From assembly GCF_014773245.1 (NCBI RefSeq), contig NZ_JACWMX010000002.1, forward strand, positions 310,001 through 374,000: a stretch of DNA of 64,000 bases, in the 5' to 3' direction. Within the stretch, counting starts at the first letter, position 1. Each line of letters opens with the position of its first letter. The stretch comes from Mucilaginibacter glaciei. Lineage in GTDB: Bacteria; Bacteroidota; Bacteroidia; Sphingobacteriales; Sphingobacteriaceae. The notes below the pieces were generated by a model. The model saw nothing but the letters and a program-made list of their open reading frames with translations. It made no database searches and was not told where the DNA came from. The position numbers were made by a program, and so were the translations under genes. Of this stretch, positions 1-9,280 are shown piece by piece.

Positions 1-84
1 AATTCATCTTTCGACAGAGGGGTTGACCATAATACGATCCCTAACACCAGGACCTATCAGGTTGGCTTAAACATTGGTTTATAA
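1..84 (+). CDS. SusC-family TonB-dependent receptor, C-terminal fragment
   Basis: Frame 1 is open from the left edge to a TAA at 82-84 and gives 27 residues ending in RTYQVGLNIGL. This is the usual last beta-strand of SusC/RagA outer-membrane receptors, which end in a short amphipathic strand with a terminal hydrophobic or aromatic residue. The rest of the gene lies outside the window. It sits 17 nt upstream of a SusD gene, the standard susC-susD order, so the two very likely form one outer-membrane nutrient uptake complex. The identification rests on the end motif and on the neighbour; nothing can be said about substrate. Confidence 0.75.
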   Translation, partial: NSSFDRGVDHNTIPNTRTYQVGLNIGL

Positions 85-101
85 TTTATAACAATAAAAT
101 C

Positions 102-1754
102 ATGAATAGATTAAAAATATATATAACGGCTGCCTTCTTTACCGCAGCAATAGCATCATGCAAAAAAGAGCTTGATGTAAAAAACCCCAACTCGCCCACG
201 GTAGATAATGCTACCAGCGAATCGGGCATTGTATCATTTGCACAGGGCGGCGTTTACGAAGATGGTTTCCGCACGCTAAAATACGGTGATGGTATTTACG
301 GCCTGTTTTACTCGGGCGCGGTTGGCTTTCACGAAATGATGGGTGATGTAATTGGAGCAGAAGCCGCGAATGGATACATCAACCAGATTGGTTGCCCTGA
401 CTACGTAATTTTAGATAACGGCAACAAGGTGAATAACCCAAGTTCGCCAGCTAAACAGCACGATTTGCTGCGGGCCATCAATCAAAATTCAAACCAGGGC
501 CAAAACACTACTTATTACGAGTGGGCATATATGTATCAACTAAACAATGTTTGCAATAACATATTAGATTTGATACCTAAAGCGACCCTATCCGGTGATG
601 TTGCTTCGAAAAAAGCAACCCTTACTGCGTGGGCTTATTGGTGGAAAGGTTTTGCCTATGCCCGCATAGGTTCTATTTACTACGCTGGTTTAATTAACAA
701 TACTACAGGTGCTACCAATGGCAATTATGTAACTAAAGAAGCTATCATTGCCGAGTCGAACGCCAATTTAGATAAAGCTGCCGCTGCATTATCATCGGTA
801 ACCAACGCTGGCGAATACACTGCGCTTTTAACAAAATTGATCCCTGATTTCACACAGGTTGGTAATGGCGGCGTATTAACTATCGATGCCTGGAAACGCA
901 ATATCAACACCCTTAAAGCGCGCAACCTTTTGGTAAACACCCCCGTTGCTACCATGACGCAAGCCCAGTGGACCAGCATTTTAACTTTAGCTACAGCCGG
1001 TATACAACAGGGCGATAAGGTTTTCACCCTGCGATCAAACGCTACCAATGACCTGTTAGATGCCTTAAGCGGGTCTGTAGCGGCAAAAACTACGGCTACT
1101 GCTGCAGGTGGTAATACCTACAAACTAAGCGAACGCTTTGTGCAGGATTTTAAAGCCGGCGATAAACGCCTGGCTAACGTTAAACAAACCGTTACCTGGT
1201 TAGGTAATGCAGATAGGGGCAACTCGTTCAACACCCGTTATACATTAGTTGATGCAGGTGTTACTGCAAATGCTTTCCCTGCAGGGGTTATCCAGTTTAC
1301 CAACCGCACAACCGGTGGTTATGAACTATTTTTAGCAGGAAGTTTTGAAGAGAACGAACTAATGAAGGCCGAAGCTAACATCTATCTGAATAATTTACCG
1401 CTGGCACTGGCAAGTATTGATAAGGTACGTACTACCGAGGGTGCAGGCCTTACTGCCGTAACCGGCACCACCACCGATGCTACTGTGGTGAAAGAAGAGT
1501 TGCGTAAAGAACGCCGCATTGGTTTAGCCTTTAGAGGTTTATCGTTTTACGATGCACGCCGCTGGGGTGTTATCAACGATGTTACCGCAGGTGGCGGGCG
1601 TACAAAAGCAGTGGTTATTAGCAATAGTAATGTGGTGAGCACCAACGCCACCATAAACTATAACTTTTTAGATTACTGGGATGTTCCGGATAATGAGTTG
1701 GCTTACAACCCGGCGTCTGCAACAAGTTCCCCTGTAAAAAATCCTAAGCCATAG
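102..1754 (+). CDS. SusD/RagB-family nutrient-binding outer membrane lipoprotein
   Basis: The 550-residue product begins with a lipoprotein signal peptide: a basic start, a short hydrophobic stretch, and a lipobox ending in Cys at about residue 20 (IASC). It is therefore predicted to be lipid-anchored on the outer membrane. The body matches the SusD/RagB family: an N-terminal region rich in helices and TPR-like pairs, and near the C-terminus the characteristic segment with E-L-R-K-E-R-R-I-G-L-A-F-R and D-A-R-R-W-G. SusD proteins cap the SusC barrel and bind the incoming glycan or peptide. The gene follows the susC remnant by 17 nt and is followed by a rho-independent terminator, so it closes the operon. 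No hydrolase follows on the same strand, and the substrate cannot be read from the sequence. Confidence 0.93.
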   Translation: MNRLKIYITAAFFTAAIASCKKELDVKNPNSPTVDNATSESGIVSFAQGGVYEDGFRTLKYGDGIYGLFYSGAVGFHEMMGDVIGAEAANGYINQIGCPDYVILDNGNKVNNPSSPAKQHDLLRAINQNSNQGQNTTYYEWAYMYQLNNVCNNILDLIPKATLSGDVASKKATLTAWAYWWKGFAYARIGSIYYAGLINNTTGATNGNYVTKEAIIAESNANLDKAAAALSSVTNAGEYTALLTKLIPDFTQVGNGGVLTIDAWKRNINTLKARNLLVNTPVATMTQAQWTSILTLATAGIQQGDKVFTLRSNATNDLLDALSGSVAAKTTATAAGGNTYKLSERFVQDFKAGDKRLANVKQTVTWLGNADRGNSFNTRYTLVDAGVTANAFPAGVIQFTNRTTGGYELFLAGSFEENELMKAEANIYLNNLPLALASIDKVRTTEGAGLTAVTGTTTDATVVKEELRKERRIGLAFRGLSFYDARRWGVINDVTAGGGRTKAVVISNSNVVSTNATINYNFLDYWDVPDNELAYNPASATSSPVKNPKP

Positions 1755-1797
1755 ATATTTGTTCGTTCTTTATATCAGTTAAAATTAATACCTCTAC

Positions 1798-1830
1798 AAA
1801 GGCCGTGCATGCAAATTGCGCGGCCTTTTC
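1798..1830 (+). terminator. Rho-independent terminator after susD
   Basis: AAAGGCCG at 1798-1805 pairs perfectly with CGGCCTTT at 1821-1828 and is followed by a short T run. It lies about 45 nt after the susD stop and fits the end of the susCD transcript. Confidence 0.7.
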
Positions 1831-2022
1831 TATGTAGCGTCTATCCGCTGATTTTTGCTGGTCGTTTGATAAGGAAACAGAAGCTTATCAAAATAATAAG
1901 ATTTTGACGGTTTTAATTAGAAATATTAAGAGAATTAAAGATTTTTAAATATTCCTGCTGACTGACATAGGGCTGTCATTATCCGGTTGTTTCTTTGACT
2001 TACAAACCAAAACAACAACATC

Positions 2023-2544
2023 ATGGTATCACTAATTGAATTCTACCTGAAACAACTGAACGAGGAAGCAGAAACCACCTGCAAAATGTTAGCTATGGTT
2101 CCTGACGATAAATACGACTGGGCACCATATGCAAAGAGTATGGATATCCGCAGACTGGCAACGCACATTGCCGAATTGCCTACCTGGATCACTATGGCGC
2201 TCAATACCGACGAACTGGATTTTGAGAACAACGCATGGGCCCCTACCATCATTAATAACACGGAAGAGCTGATGGCCCTTTTCGAAAGATCATTAATTGA
2301 TGGTCGCACGCAGCTGGTAGCCAATAATGAACATAAATTAATTGAAAGCTGGATCTTGCGTAGTGGCGATCAGATATACAGCAAAAATACAAAAGGCGAG
2401 ACGATCCGTATGGCACTATCGCAGATCATCCATCACAGGGCGCAACTTGGCGTGTACCTGCACCTGCTGGATATACTCATCCCCAGCAGCTACGGCCCAA
2501 GTGCCAATGAGCAGTTTGAAGTAATAGAAGTAGAAGCCGTGTAA
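2023..2544 (+). CDS. DinB-family (DinB/YfiT-like) protein
   Basis: This 173-residue protein has the look of the DinB-like four-helix bundle superfamily: an amphipathic N-terminal helix with SLIEFYLKQL, a first metal-ligand candidate in ATHIAEL, and the final helix with IIHHRAQLGVYL, where the two histidines would complete a three-histidine metal site. Members are damage-inducible or thiol-related putative metalloenzymes, and the reaction is unknown for most. No signal peptide is present, so a cytoplasmic location is expected. The gene stands alone between the susD terminator and a convergent fucosidase gene. The start ATG follows an A/C-rich leader without a clear Shine-Dalgarno sequence, normal for this phylum. 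Confidence 0.8.
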   Translation: MVSLIEFYLKQLNEEAETTCKMLAMVPDDKYDWAPYAKSMDIRRLATHIAELPTWITMALNTDELDFENNAWAPTIINNTEELMALFERSLIDGRTQLVANNEHKLIESWILRSGDQIYSKNTKGETIRMALSQIIHHRAQLGVYLHLLDILIPSSYGPSANEQFEVIEVEAV

Positions 2545-2595
2545 GGTGAGCATCAGCTTTAACAACTTTTATAAAATTGTCAAAGCTTTTATTTC

Positions 2596-3903
2596 CTAAT
2601 TTGCCGTTAGCTTCACGATAGTATCATTGGCATCAATAGGCAGGCCTGCGGTGTAAATAAACACACCTTCTGGCTGCTGTTTAAATTTAACGGATGCACC
2701 GGTGCCCAGCACGATAGCTTTAGTAACCGTCTGTTTAAGCTGAGGGATAAAAATATAGGGAACCTGTGGTACAGTAGTAATATGCACATATTGGTTATTG
2801 CCCTTAACAGTCATCACACCCCAATCCTGCGGAGGTACCGTACTGCCGCGGGTACCGTAAATGGCCTCGCCATTCTTTTTAACCCAGGCACCTACAATGG
2901 CCAGCGTATCTGTAAACTCCGACTGGATTTTACCGTTAGGCATCGGCCCGATGTTGAGCAGGAAATTGGCGTTACGCCCTGCCGCATTCACCAGGTAGTG
3001 AATGATCTGTTTAGAAGTTTTAAAATGTCTGTCGTTAATATTGAAACCCCAGCTGTTATTGATCGTTTCGCAGGTCTCTAAAGGCAATGTGCCAATCTTA
3101 GAGTCAGCGCTAAAGCCGGTGGTATTGTTACCCGGCAAATCTTTCTCAAACATCTGAAAATCTTCGCCGTCCTTAGGTGCCAGGTGGTGGTTATTACCCA
3201 CCATGATTGATGGGTTCAATTTATGGATCAACCCGTAGATCTCGTTGTAGTGCCAGTTTACCTCTTTGCGCTCCCAGTCGCCGTCAAACCAGATGCCCTT
3301 AACCCCCGGGTACTTAGTGATCAGTTCTGTAAGCTGGTCTTTCATAAATTTAATGTAGCTGTCCCAGTCGCCGTTAACGGGCTTGCCGTCAACAATCGGG
3401 CTGCCAAAGGCATAGTCGGCGCGGCCCCAATCCAGTAGCGAGTAGTAAAAATGCAGTTCAATGCCTTCCTTCTCGCATTCTTTGGCCAATTCCATCAAGG
3501 GATCTTTATGGTATGGGGTAGCATCCACAATGTTATAAGGCGACATTTTAGTACCGAACATACTAAAGCCATCGTGATGGCGCGAAGTTATGGTAATGTA
3601 CTTCATCCCGGCCTTTTTAGCAAAAGCTACCCATTCTTTAGCATTGAACTCCTGCGGGTTAAAAAATGTGGCCAGGCGTTTATAGCTGTCATAAGGGATC
3701 TTCTTTTCGTGCATTACCCATTCGCCATCGCCCAAAATACCGTAAATGCCCCAATGAATAAATAGCCCGAATTTCATATCCTGAAAATTGCGCCGGGTAG
3801 CCATATTGCCAACAGTTGGTGTGTAGCTAACTTGGGCCCGCACATTGTTGACGCCGGTGGCCAACAGCAATCCCAGGCAAATGGTGAATAATCTGTTTTT
3901 CAT
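2596..3903 (-). CDS. Secreted GH29 alpha-L-fucosidase
   Basis: The 435-residue product hydrolyses terminal alpha-L-fucose from glycans by the retaining GH29 mechanism. The family signature is clear: KFGLFIHWGIYG near the N-terminus, a SRHHDGFSMF segment, and GIWFDGDW, whose first Asp is the expected nucleophile. A signal peptide (MKNRLFTICLGLLLATG, then an AQ cleavage region) points to export. I place the start at the ATG at 3903 because that Met opens the signal peptide; an upstream in-frame start at 3924 would add seven residues and overlap the preceding gene. It lies 10 nt downstream of the mutarotase gene on the same strand, so the two are likely one operon. The protein is short for the family, lacking the C-terminal domain of some members. 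Confidence 0.92.
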   Translation of the reverse strand: MKNRLFTICLGLLLATGVNNVRAQVSYTPTVGNMATRRNFQDMKFGLFIHWGIYGILGDGEWVMHEKKIPYDSYKRLATFFNPQEFNAKEWVAFAKKAGMKYITITSRHHDGFSMFGTKMSPYNIVDATPYHKDPLMELAKECEKEGIELHFYYSLLDWGRADYAFGSPIVDGKPVNGDWDSYIKFMKDQLTELITKYPGVKGIWFDGDWERKEVNWHYNEIYGLIHKLNPSIMVGNNHHLAPKDGEDFQMFEKDLPGNNTTGFSADSKIGTLPLETCETINNSWGFNINDRHFKTSKQIIHYLVNAAGRNANFLLNIGPMPNGKIQSEFTDTLAIVGAWVKKNGEAIYGTRGSTVPPQDWGVMTVKGNNQYVHITTVPQVPYIFIPQLKQTVTKAIVLGTGASVKFKQQPEGVFIYTAGLPIDANDTIVKLTAN

Positions 3904-3913
3904 ATCGATAGGT

Positions 3914-4243
3914 TTATAATTCAAATATCTTGGTCATCAATATCCATTTCTCGCCGGCCAGGGCTCCCTTAACAGATTGCTGATACTTCCACATCAATTC
4001 TTCCCACTCCTGCACTTTCGGGTTGGCGGCATCCTTTTCGGCTTTGATCTCAAAGCTAAAATCGTCCATCGTTTCCATGATCATGAACAGGCGCACATCA
4101 TGCCGGTAAATGGTCATGCCGATGATCCCCGACCCGGTGATGCTGGCTAAAATTTCCGGCCAGACAGCCTGGTGATGCGCTTCGTATTCAGCAATCAACG
4201 CGGCATCATCTTTAAGGTCGAGCGTTAAACAGTATCTGATCAT
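3914..4243 (-). CDS. rhaM: L-rhamnose/L-fucose mutarotase family protein
   Basis: The 109-residue product belongs to the L-rhamnose mutarotase (RhaM/YiiL, DUF718) family of small dimeric ferredoxin-like proteins that interconvert alpha and beta anomers of 6-deoxysugars. Visible features are the first beta-strand with an R-Y-C-L-T-L-D-L-K segment, the H-H-Q-A-V-W-P-E motif that carries the conserved active-site His, and the C-terminal EKWILMTKIFEL strand. The gene is first in a two-gene operon with the GH29 fucosidase. From that context I infer that L-fucose rather than L-rhamnose is the real substrate; the sequence alone does not decide this. No fucose isomerase, kinase or permease lies nearby. 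Confidence 0.88.
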   Translation of the reverse strand: MIRYCLTLDLKDDAALIAEYEAHHQAVWPEILASITGSGIIGMTIYRHDVRLFMIMETMDDFSFEIKAEKDAANPKVQEWEELMWKYQQSVKGALAGEKWILMTKIFEL

Positions 4244-4367
4244 AATAGGATATTAACTTGTTTATAGGATTATCAGGACAAATTGGTTTTACAAATAAAG
4301 AAAAGTTCGGGGTAAAAACAATAGCCCGGTGGCTTTAATTTCTAAAGGAATTTCGCTTACTTGCATC

Positions 4368-4883
4368 ATGACCGAGCCATTATTTGAATCAGAAAACCTG
4401 GCCATGCATTGTTTTGATGTGAGCGATGGTGCTTTTATTTTTGAATTGCTCAACAGCGCAGGCTGGAAGAAATTTATCGGTGATCGCTCTATTAATACCT
4501 TAGCCGATGCCCTTAATTATATCAACACAGGCCCGCTGGTGAGCTATCAAACAAATGGTTACGGCGGCTGGATGGTATCTTTAAAAAGCACCGGCGACCC
4601 CATTGGCATGTGTGGTCTCTTTAAGCGAGATTATTTGGCCGGCCCCGATCTGGGCTTTGCCTTTTTACCTGGCTTTGAGGGCAAGGGTTTTGCTTATGAA
4701 AGCTGCCTCGCCGCCATAAAGTATGTGCGCGACACCTACAGACTTAAACAACTTTATGCCACTACGGTCGAAATTAATCCGCGGTCGCAGCGTTTGCTAA
4801 CAAGGTTGGGGTTTACAGCAAGTGGTACAATTGGCCCGCCTGTGGCAGCTGTCGACCTGCTCTTGTACACCCTGCAGCTTTAA
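4368..4883 (+). CDS. GNAT-family N-acetyltransferase (RimJ/RimL type)
   Basis: The 171-residue product has the layout of RimJ/RimL-type GNAT acetyltransferases: an N-terminal strand with SENLAMHCF, the segment FIFELLNSAGWKKFIGDR typical of this subgroup, a central strand with PIGMCGLFKRD, the acetyl-CoA-binding loop region GFEGKGFAYE, and a C-terminal ATTVEINPRSQRLLTRLGF motif. It transfers an acetyl group to an amine, probably of a protein or small molecule; the acceptor is unknown. I prefer the ATG at 4368 to a GTG at 4329, since the extra 13 residues do not resemble the family N-terminus. It is divergent from the mutarotase operon. Confidence 0.88.
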   Translation: MTEPLFESENLAMHCFDVSDGAFIFELLNSAGWKKFIGDRSINTLADALNYINTGPLVSYQTNGYGGWMVSLKSTGDPIGMCGLFKRDYLAGPDLGFAFLPGFEGKGFAYESCLAAIKYVRDTYRLKQLYATTVEINPRSQRLLTRLGFTASGTIGPPVAAVDLLLYTLQL

Positions 4884-4946
4884 ATATTAACAGAACATTT
4901 ACACGGTTGCAATTTAAAGTTAACGGCCAATAGATATTTTTACCAA

Positions 4947-7508
4947 ATGTTAAACTCACGCAGAGATTTCCTGAAAAAAGCGGCGCTGTTAACCGGCGCG
5001 GCTGGCTTAAGCAGTATTTTACCGGCCTCTATCACTAAAGCTATGACCATAAACCCGGCACCCGGCAGTACATGGATGGATGCCGAACATGTAGTGATAC
5101 TGATGCAGGAAAACCGCTCGTTCGACCATTGCTTTGGCTCGTTAAAGGGCGTGCGCGGCTTTAATGATCCGCGCGCAATTGATCTGCCCAACAACAATCC
5201 GGTTTGGCTGCAAAGCAACGCCAATGGCGATACTTATGCGCCTTTTCACCTCGATATCAATAATACTAAGGCCACCTGGATGAGTTCGCTGCCGCATAGC
5301 TGGAGCAACCAGGTAAACGCCCGGAACGATGGTAAGTTTGATAAATGGCTGGTAGAAAAACAATCGGGCAACAAGGCTTATAAGGAGATGCCGCTTACGC
5401 TGGGTTACCATAAGCGGGAGGATTTGCCGTTTAACTATGCCCTGGCAGACGCCTTTACCGTTTGCGACCAGCACTTTTGCTCTTCATTAACTGGTACCAC
5501 GCCTAACCGTCACTACTTATGGAGCGGTACCATCAGGAAAGAGCAGGACGAAAATTCAAGGGCCAACGTTTGGAATGAGGATGCCGATTTTGGAACGCTG
5601 GATTGGCCCACCTTCCCCGAAAGGCTGGAAGAACACGGCGTATCATGGAAATGCTATCAGAACGAGATCTCGGTAGGCGTTGGCTTTGAGGGCGAGCAAG
5701 ATTCCTGGCTATCTAACTTTACCGATAACAACCTGGAGTTTTTTAAACAATTTAATGTAAGGCTTCACCCCCAACATATTGCCCATGTTAAAAAACGACT
5801 GGCCACACTGCCTCAACAGATCATCGACCTACAAGCTAAAATAGATGCCCTGCCCGCCGAAGACGCAGCAGGCAAAAAATTAAAAAAAGAATTGAAGCAG
5901 CTCAATTACGAACTGGATGAGATACATAAAAACAACGCGATCTTAGAACCAGGTGCCTTTGATAAGCTTAGTGATAAAGAAAAAAGCCTGCACCGAAAGG
6001 CTTTTGCGACAAATAATAACGACCCGCATTACCACGAGCTTACTACATTTAAATATAATGATAACGGTACTGAACGGGAGATGCAGATACCTAAAGGTGA
6101 TGTACTTCACCAGTTTAGGGATGATGTAAAAAAAGGCAAACTACCCACCGTATCATGGATTACCGCGCCGGAGAATTTTTCTGACCACCCCGGCGCTCCC
6201 TGGTATGGCGCCTGGTACCTGTCTGAAGTGTTGGATATCCTCACCAAAAACCCCGAAGTATGGAAGAAAACGATATTCATACTCACCTATGACGAAAACG
6301 ACGGGTACTTTGACCACGTGCCGCCATTTGTTGCGCCCCATTCCCATAAACAAGGTACCGGCAAGGTATCTGACGGTATTGATACACGTGCCGAATTTGT
6401 TACGCTTGCCCAAGAAAAGGACCGCAAGGGTTTCCCTAATAATTATGACCGGGAGAGTGCCATTGGTTTAGGTTTCAGGGTGCCTATGGTTATTGCCTCG
6501 CCCTGGAGCCGAGGCGGATATGTAAATTCTGAGGTTTTCGATCATACATCCAGCCTGCAATTTTTGGAGAAGTTTATTACCCATAAAACGGGAAAGGCCA
6601 TCAAAGAAACCAATATCAGCGACTGGCGGCGCACCGTTTGCGGCGATTTAACTTCGGTATTTCGCCCGTATAATGGTGAGAAGCTAACGCCGCTCACTTT
6701 TCTTGACCGCGATACATCTGCCGAGGGCATCCACAAAGCACAGTTTAAAAAACTACCCACCGATTATAAGAAACTAACAGCGGATGATATTGTGCTGATC
6801 AAAAAAGCACCTGCCTCATCGCCCTACATGGCTAAACAGGAGCCCGGTATAAAGCCGGCTAATGCCTTACCATACGAGCTTTATGCCGATGGCCAGTTAA
6901 GTGCCGATAAAAAGTCGTTCGGGATCAACTTTAAAGTGGGCGATGCGCTATTTGGCAAACAATCGGCCGGGTCGCCGCTTACGGTTTATGCGCCTGGAAA
7001 ATATGCTCATGTGGCCGACCCGCAACAAATGGAAGCCGCCCGCAGCTGGAATTACGCCCTTACCGCCGGTGATAGTTTGGAAGATTCCTGGCCTTTAAAT
7101 GAGTTTGATAGTGGCAATTATCACCTGCGTACTTACGGGCCTAATGGCTTTTACCGCGAATTTAAAGGCAACGCCGAAGATCCGCTCCTTAATGTATTTG
7201 TCACTTATCAAACTGCTGCTACAAAGGCAACCGGTAACATCGATGTCACCTTTAATATCCCAATGAATAATCAGCCCTTAAAGGTTGAGGTGATCGACAA
7301 CGCTTACAAAAGCGGCAAGCGTCAGATGACTATTCAAGGTGAAAGTTTTGCCCCGCAAACTATCAAGTTAGATTTGCTGAAGAACCACGGCTGGTATGAT
7401 TTCAGCATACGGGTAAACGGTTATCCAAACTTTGAAAAAAGATATGCAGGCCGTGTGGAAACCGGCGCGACAAGTTATTCGGACCCGTTGATGGGTGGGG
7501 TGGTATAG
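4947..7508 (+). CDS. Phosphocholine-specific phospholipase C, Tat-exported
   Basis: The 853-residue protein is a non-hemolytic or hemolytic-type phospholipase C of the alkaline phosphatase superfamily, which releases phosphocholine from phosphatidylcholine or sphingomyelin. The N-terminus is a Tat signal (SRRDFLKK followed by a hydrophobic stretch). The phosphoesterase domain shows ENRSFDHCFGSLKGVRGF, the ENDGYFDHVPPF metal-site motif and a DHTS segment. The C-terminal third contains two repeat-like beta domains of the family type (segments beginning near PYELYADG and near NVFVTYQ). Residues of about 275-350 form a lysine/leucine-rich predicted coiled-coil insertion, longer than in proteobacterial PlcH/PlcN as I recall them. 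The gene ends 3 nt from the stop of a convergent glycosyltransferase gene. Confidence 0.93.
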   Translation: MLNSRRDFLKKAALLTGAAGLSSILPASITKAMTINPAPGSTWMDAEHVVILMQENRSFDHCFGSLKGVRGFNDPRAIDLPNNNPVWLQSNANGDTYAPFHLDINNTKATWMSSLPHSWSNQVNARNDGKFDKWLVEKQSGNKAYKEMPLTLGYHKREDLPFNYALADAFTVCDQHFCSSLTGTTPNRHYLWSGTIRKEQDENSRANVWNEDADFGTLDWPTFPERLEEHGVSWKCYQNEISVGVGFEGEQDSWLSNFTDNNLEFFKQFNVRLHPQHIAHVKKRLATLPQQIIDLQAKIDALPAEDAAGKKLKKELKQLNYELDEIHKNNAILEPGAFDKLSDKEKSLHRKAFATNNNDPHYHELTTFKYNDNGTEREMQIPKGDVLHQFRDDVKKGKLPTVSWITAPENFSDHPGAPWYGAWYLSEVLDILTKNPEVWKKTIFILTYDENDGYFDHVPPFVAPHSHKQGTGKVSDGIDTRAEFVTLAQEKDRKGFPNNYDRESAIGLGFRVPMVIASPWSRGGYVNSEVFDHTSSLQFLEKFITHKTGKAIKETNISDWRRTVCGDLTSVFRPYNGEKLTPLTFLDRDTSAEGIHKAQFKKLPTDYKKLTADDIVLIKKAPASSPYMAKQEPGIKPANALPYELYADGQLSADKKSFGINFKVGDALFGKQSAGSPLTVYAPGKYAHVADPQQMEAARSWNYALTAGDSLEDSWPLNEFDSGNYHLRTYGPNGFYREFKGNAEDPLLNVFVTYQTAATKATGNIDVTFNIPMNNQPLKVEVIDNAYKSGKRQMTIQGESFAPQTIKLDLLKNHGWYDFSIRVNGYPNFEKRYAGRVETGATSYSDPLMGGVV

Positions 7509-7511
7509 CGT

Positions 7512-9179
7512 TTATTTCACCAAAACTACCTGCATGGTATCCAGTGTAGATGCGCGGGTTGCCCTGTTCAGGAATGCTCCCTTTAACCTGGTGATAGGAT
7601 AGTGCGCGAAATTGGACAGTATTTGTACCTGCCTGCCTTTTGCAGCAAGGTTGGCAGCGGAGGCCCTATCACCATAAAAAATGAATGGTGTAGTTGGAAG
7701 GGTTGTTCTACCATCGGGGTAAATATTAGTAACCGATGGGTCGATATAAAAATCCATCGGGTGCGAGCCGATGGCAAAATTCTGATAAACCGGTAACCTG
7801 CCGGGATTATGTATATTAACCCACATTGCCGCCTGGCTCCCTGCCTGATATTTGATCAACGATGGATAAAAGGCCAGGTTAAGGTACAGGTTAACTACTA
7901 CAGATATAATAATAGTACGGAACCCCGTTTGCCTGAAATCCAGATCTGCAAACCTTCGAGGCAGCAGCAAAAGGATGCCTAGCCATATCAGCAAAGTCAG
8001 CCCAATTTGCCAGCTAAATTCATCGGGGCGGAAATAGTAATGCAGCAGCCCAATTATCACCAGCATTAGCGTTATCACTACAATTTGCATCACCCGTAGA
8101 ATAGTTAACGTTTTGGCCGACTGCAGTCCGTACAGGTATTGCGCGGTAATGATTGCAAAAAACGGGAATACGATATTTAAATAATGAGGCAGTTGAAATT
8201 TAGATGCCGAGAACAATAAAAAGGTTAGCAGTGCTCCGCTGATGCAAAACCACTCGCGGCCCTGCACATTTTTAATCCCTGTTTTAATAAAGTGATAGAC
8301 GGCCGCAAACAGCACCAGCGACCAGGGCAAGAAGGCCCAAAGCGTAGTATGTACAAAAAAGGATGGGTCGCCGTGGCCTTTGATGGGGCCGGTATTGAAG
8401 AAACGCCCAAACTGGCTGTCCCAAAAAAAGAATTTGATACCCGAAACATTTGTCCTCTCGAATACCACCTTCTGCGGGTGGGCATCAAACTGGCGGTAAA
8501 GGCAGTAGATCTCGGGCAGGATAAATATCAGTATCAGCACACCGGCAAGCAGCCAGCGCAGGCTAAACAACTGTTTCCACTGCCTGGTGATAGCCAGGTG
8601 CCCGGCAATGGCGCCACCTATAGGGATGAGCGCGAACATCCCCTTAGTCATGATGGCGCAGGCGGTAAACAGGCAGGCGCATACCAACTGTAAAAAGCTG
8701 TTACGGGTGTAAGCCACGTAAAAATGATACACCGCGGCGATGATCAGCCCGGTTAAATAAGGCTCGGCCCGCACATCGTTGTTAGACAGGATAATGTGCT
8801 GCGCCGTCAGTAATATCAGTACAGCCCATAAGCCTACCTCTTTATTATAAAGCTTTTTGGCAAAAAGACAGGTGTACCCTGCCCCCATCATCATAAACAA
8901 AATACCCGGCAGTTTGTACGCCCAAGTTGTAAAGCCAAATAGTTTGAAAGAAAAAGCCGTAACCCAGAATGGAAAATGCGGCTTATCCAGCCAATCGGTA
9001 TCGTAAGCAAACAGTTGTATATAGTCGTTACGCTGCACCATTGTTTTGGCTATACTGGCGTAAAGCGTACCATCAACCCCCATTATGGGTGTAAACAAAC
9101 CCGTAAAATTAACCAATACGGCCACCCCTATAAAATAGTAAAGCCATTTGATTTTGGTGTTGGGTACAGGGGTATTCAT
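7512..9179 (-). CDS. GT39 family membrane glycosyltransferase (ArnT-like)
   Basis: This 555-residue polytopic protein resembles ArnT and protein-mannosyltransferase-type GT39 enzymes, which move a sugar from a polyprenyl phosphate carrier onto an acceptor on the outer face of the inner membrane. Diagnostic parts are the first periplasmic loop with the acidic pair in MGVDGTLYASIAK, the DWLDKPHFPFW motif, the VRAEPYLTGL segment, and about 11-12 hydrophobic helices. The C-terminal 120 residues form a soluble domain. It is a paralogue of the product at 16622-18274: both share the D-W-L-D-K-P-H-F-P-F-W core and a WDSQFGRF loop. The acceptor is unknown. The gene is convergent with the phospholipase C gene and divergent from an esterase gene. 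Confidence 0.9.
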   Translation of the reverse strand: MNTPVPNTKIKWLYYFIGVAVLVNFTGLFTPIMGVDGTLYASIAKTMVQRNDYIQLFAYDTDWLDKPHFPFWVTAFSFKLFGFTTWAYKLPGILFMMMGAGYTCLFAKKLYNKEVGLWAVLILLTAQHIILSNNDVRAEPYLTGLIIAAVYHFYVAYTRNSFLQLVCACLFTACAIMTKGMFALIPIGGAIAGHLAITRQWKQLFSLRWLLAGVLILIFILPEIYCLYRQFDAHPQKVVFERTNVSGIKFFFWDSQFGRFFNTGPIKGHGDPSFFVHTTLWAFLPWSLVLFAAVYHFIKTGIKNVQGREWFCISGALLTFLLFSASKFQLPHYLNIVFPFFAIITAQYLYGLQSAKTLTILRVMQIVVITLMLVIIGLLHYYFRPDEFSWQIGLTLLIWLGILLLLPRRFADLDFRQTGFRTIIISVVVNLYLNLAFYPSLIKYQAGSQAAMWVNIHNPGRLPVYQNFAIGSHPMDFYIDPSVTNIYPDGRTTLPTTPFIFYGDRASAANLAAKGRQVQILSNFAHYPITRLKGAFLNRATRASTLDTMQVVLVK

Positions 9180-9280
9180 GTGCGCCGGTAAAGGTAATCA
9201 GATTTCAAAACATCCATATATTTTCACTAAATTTAACGGTGCAACAAACCCCAGTTGCCTCAAACCAAATTATACCGTTT

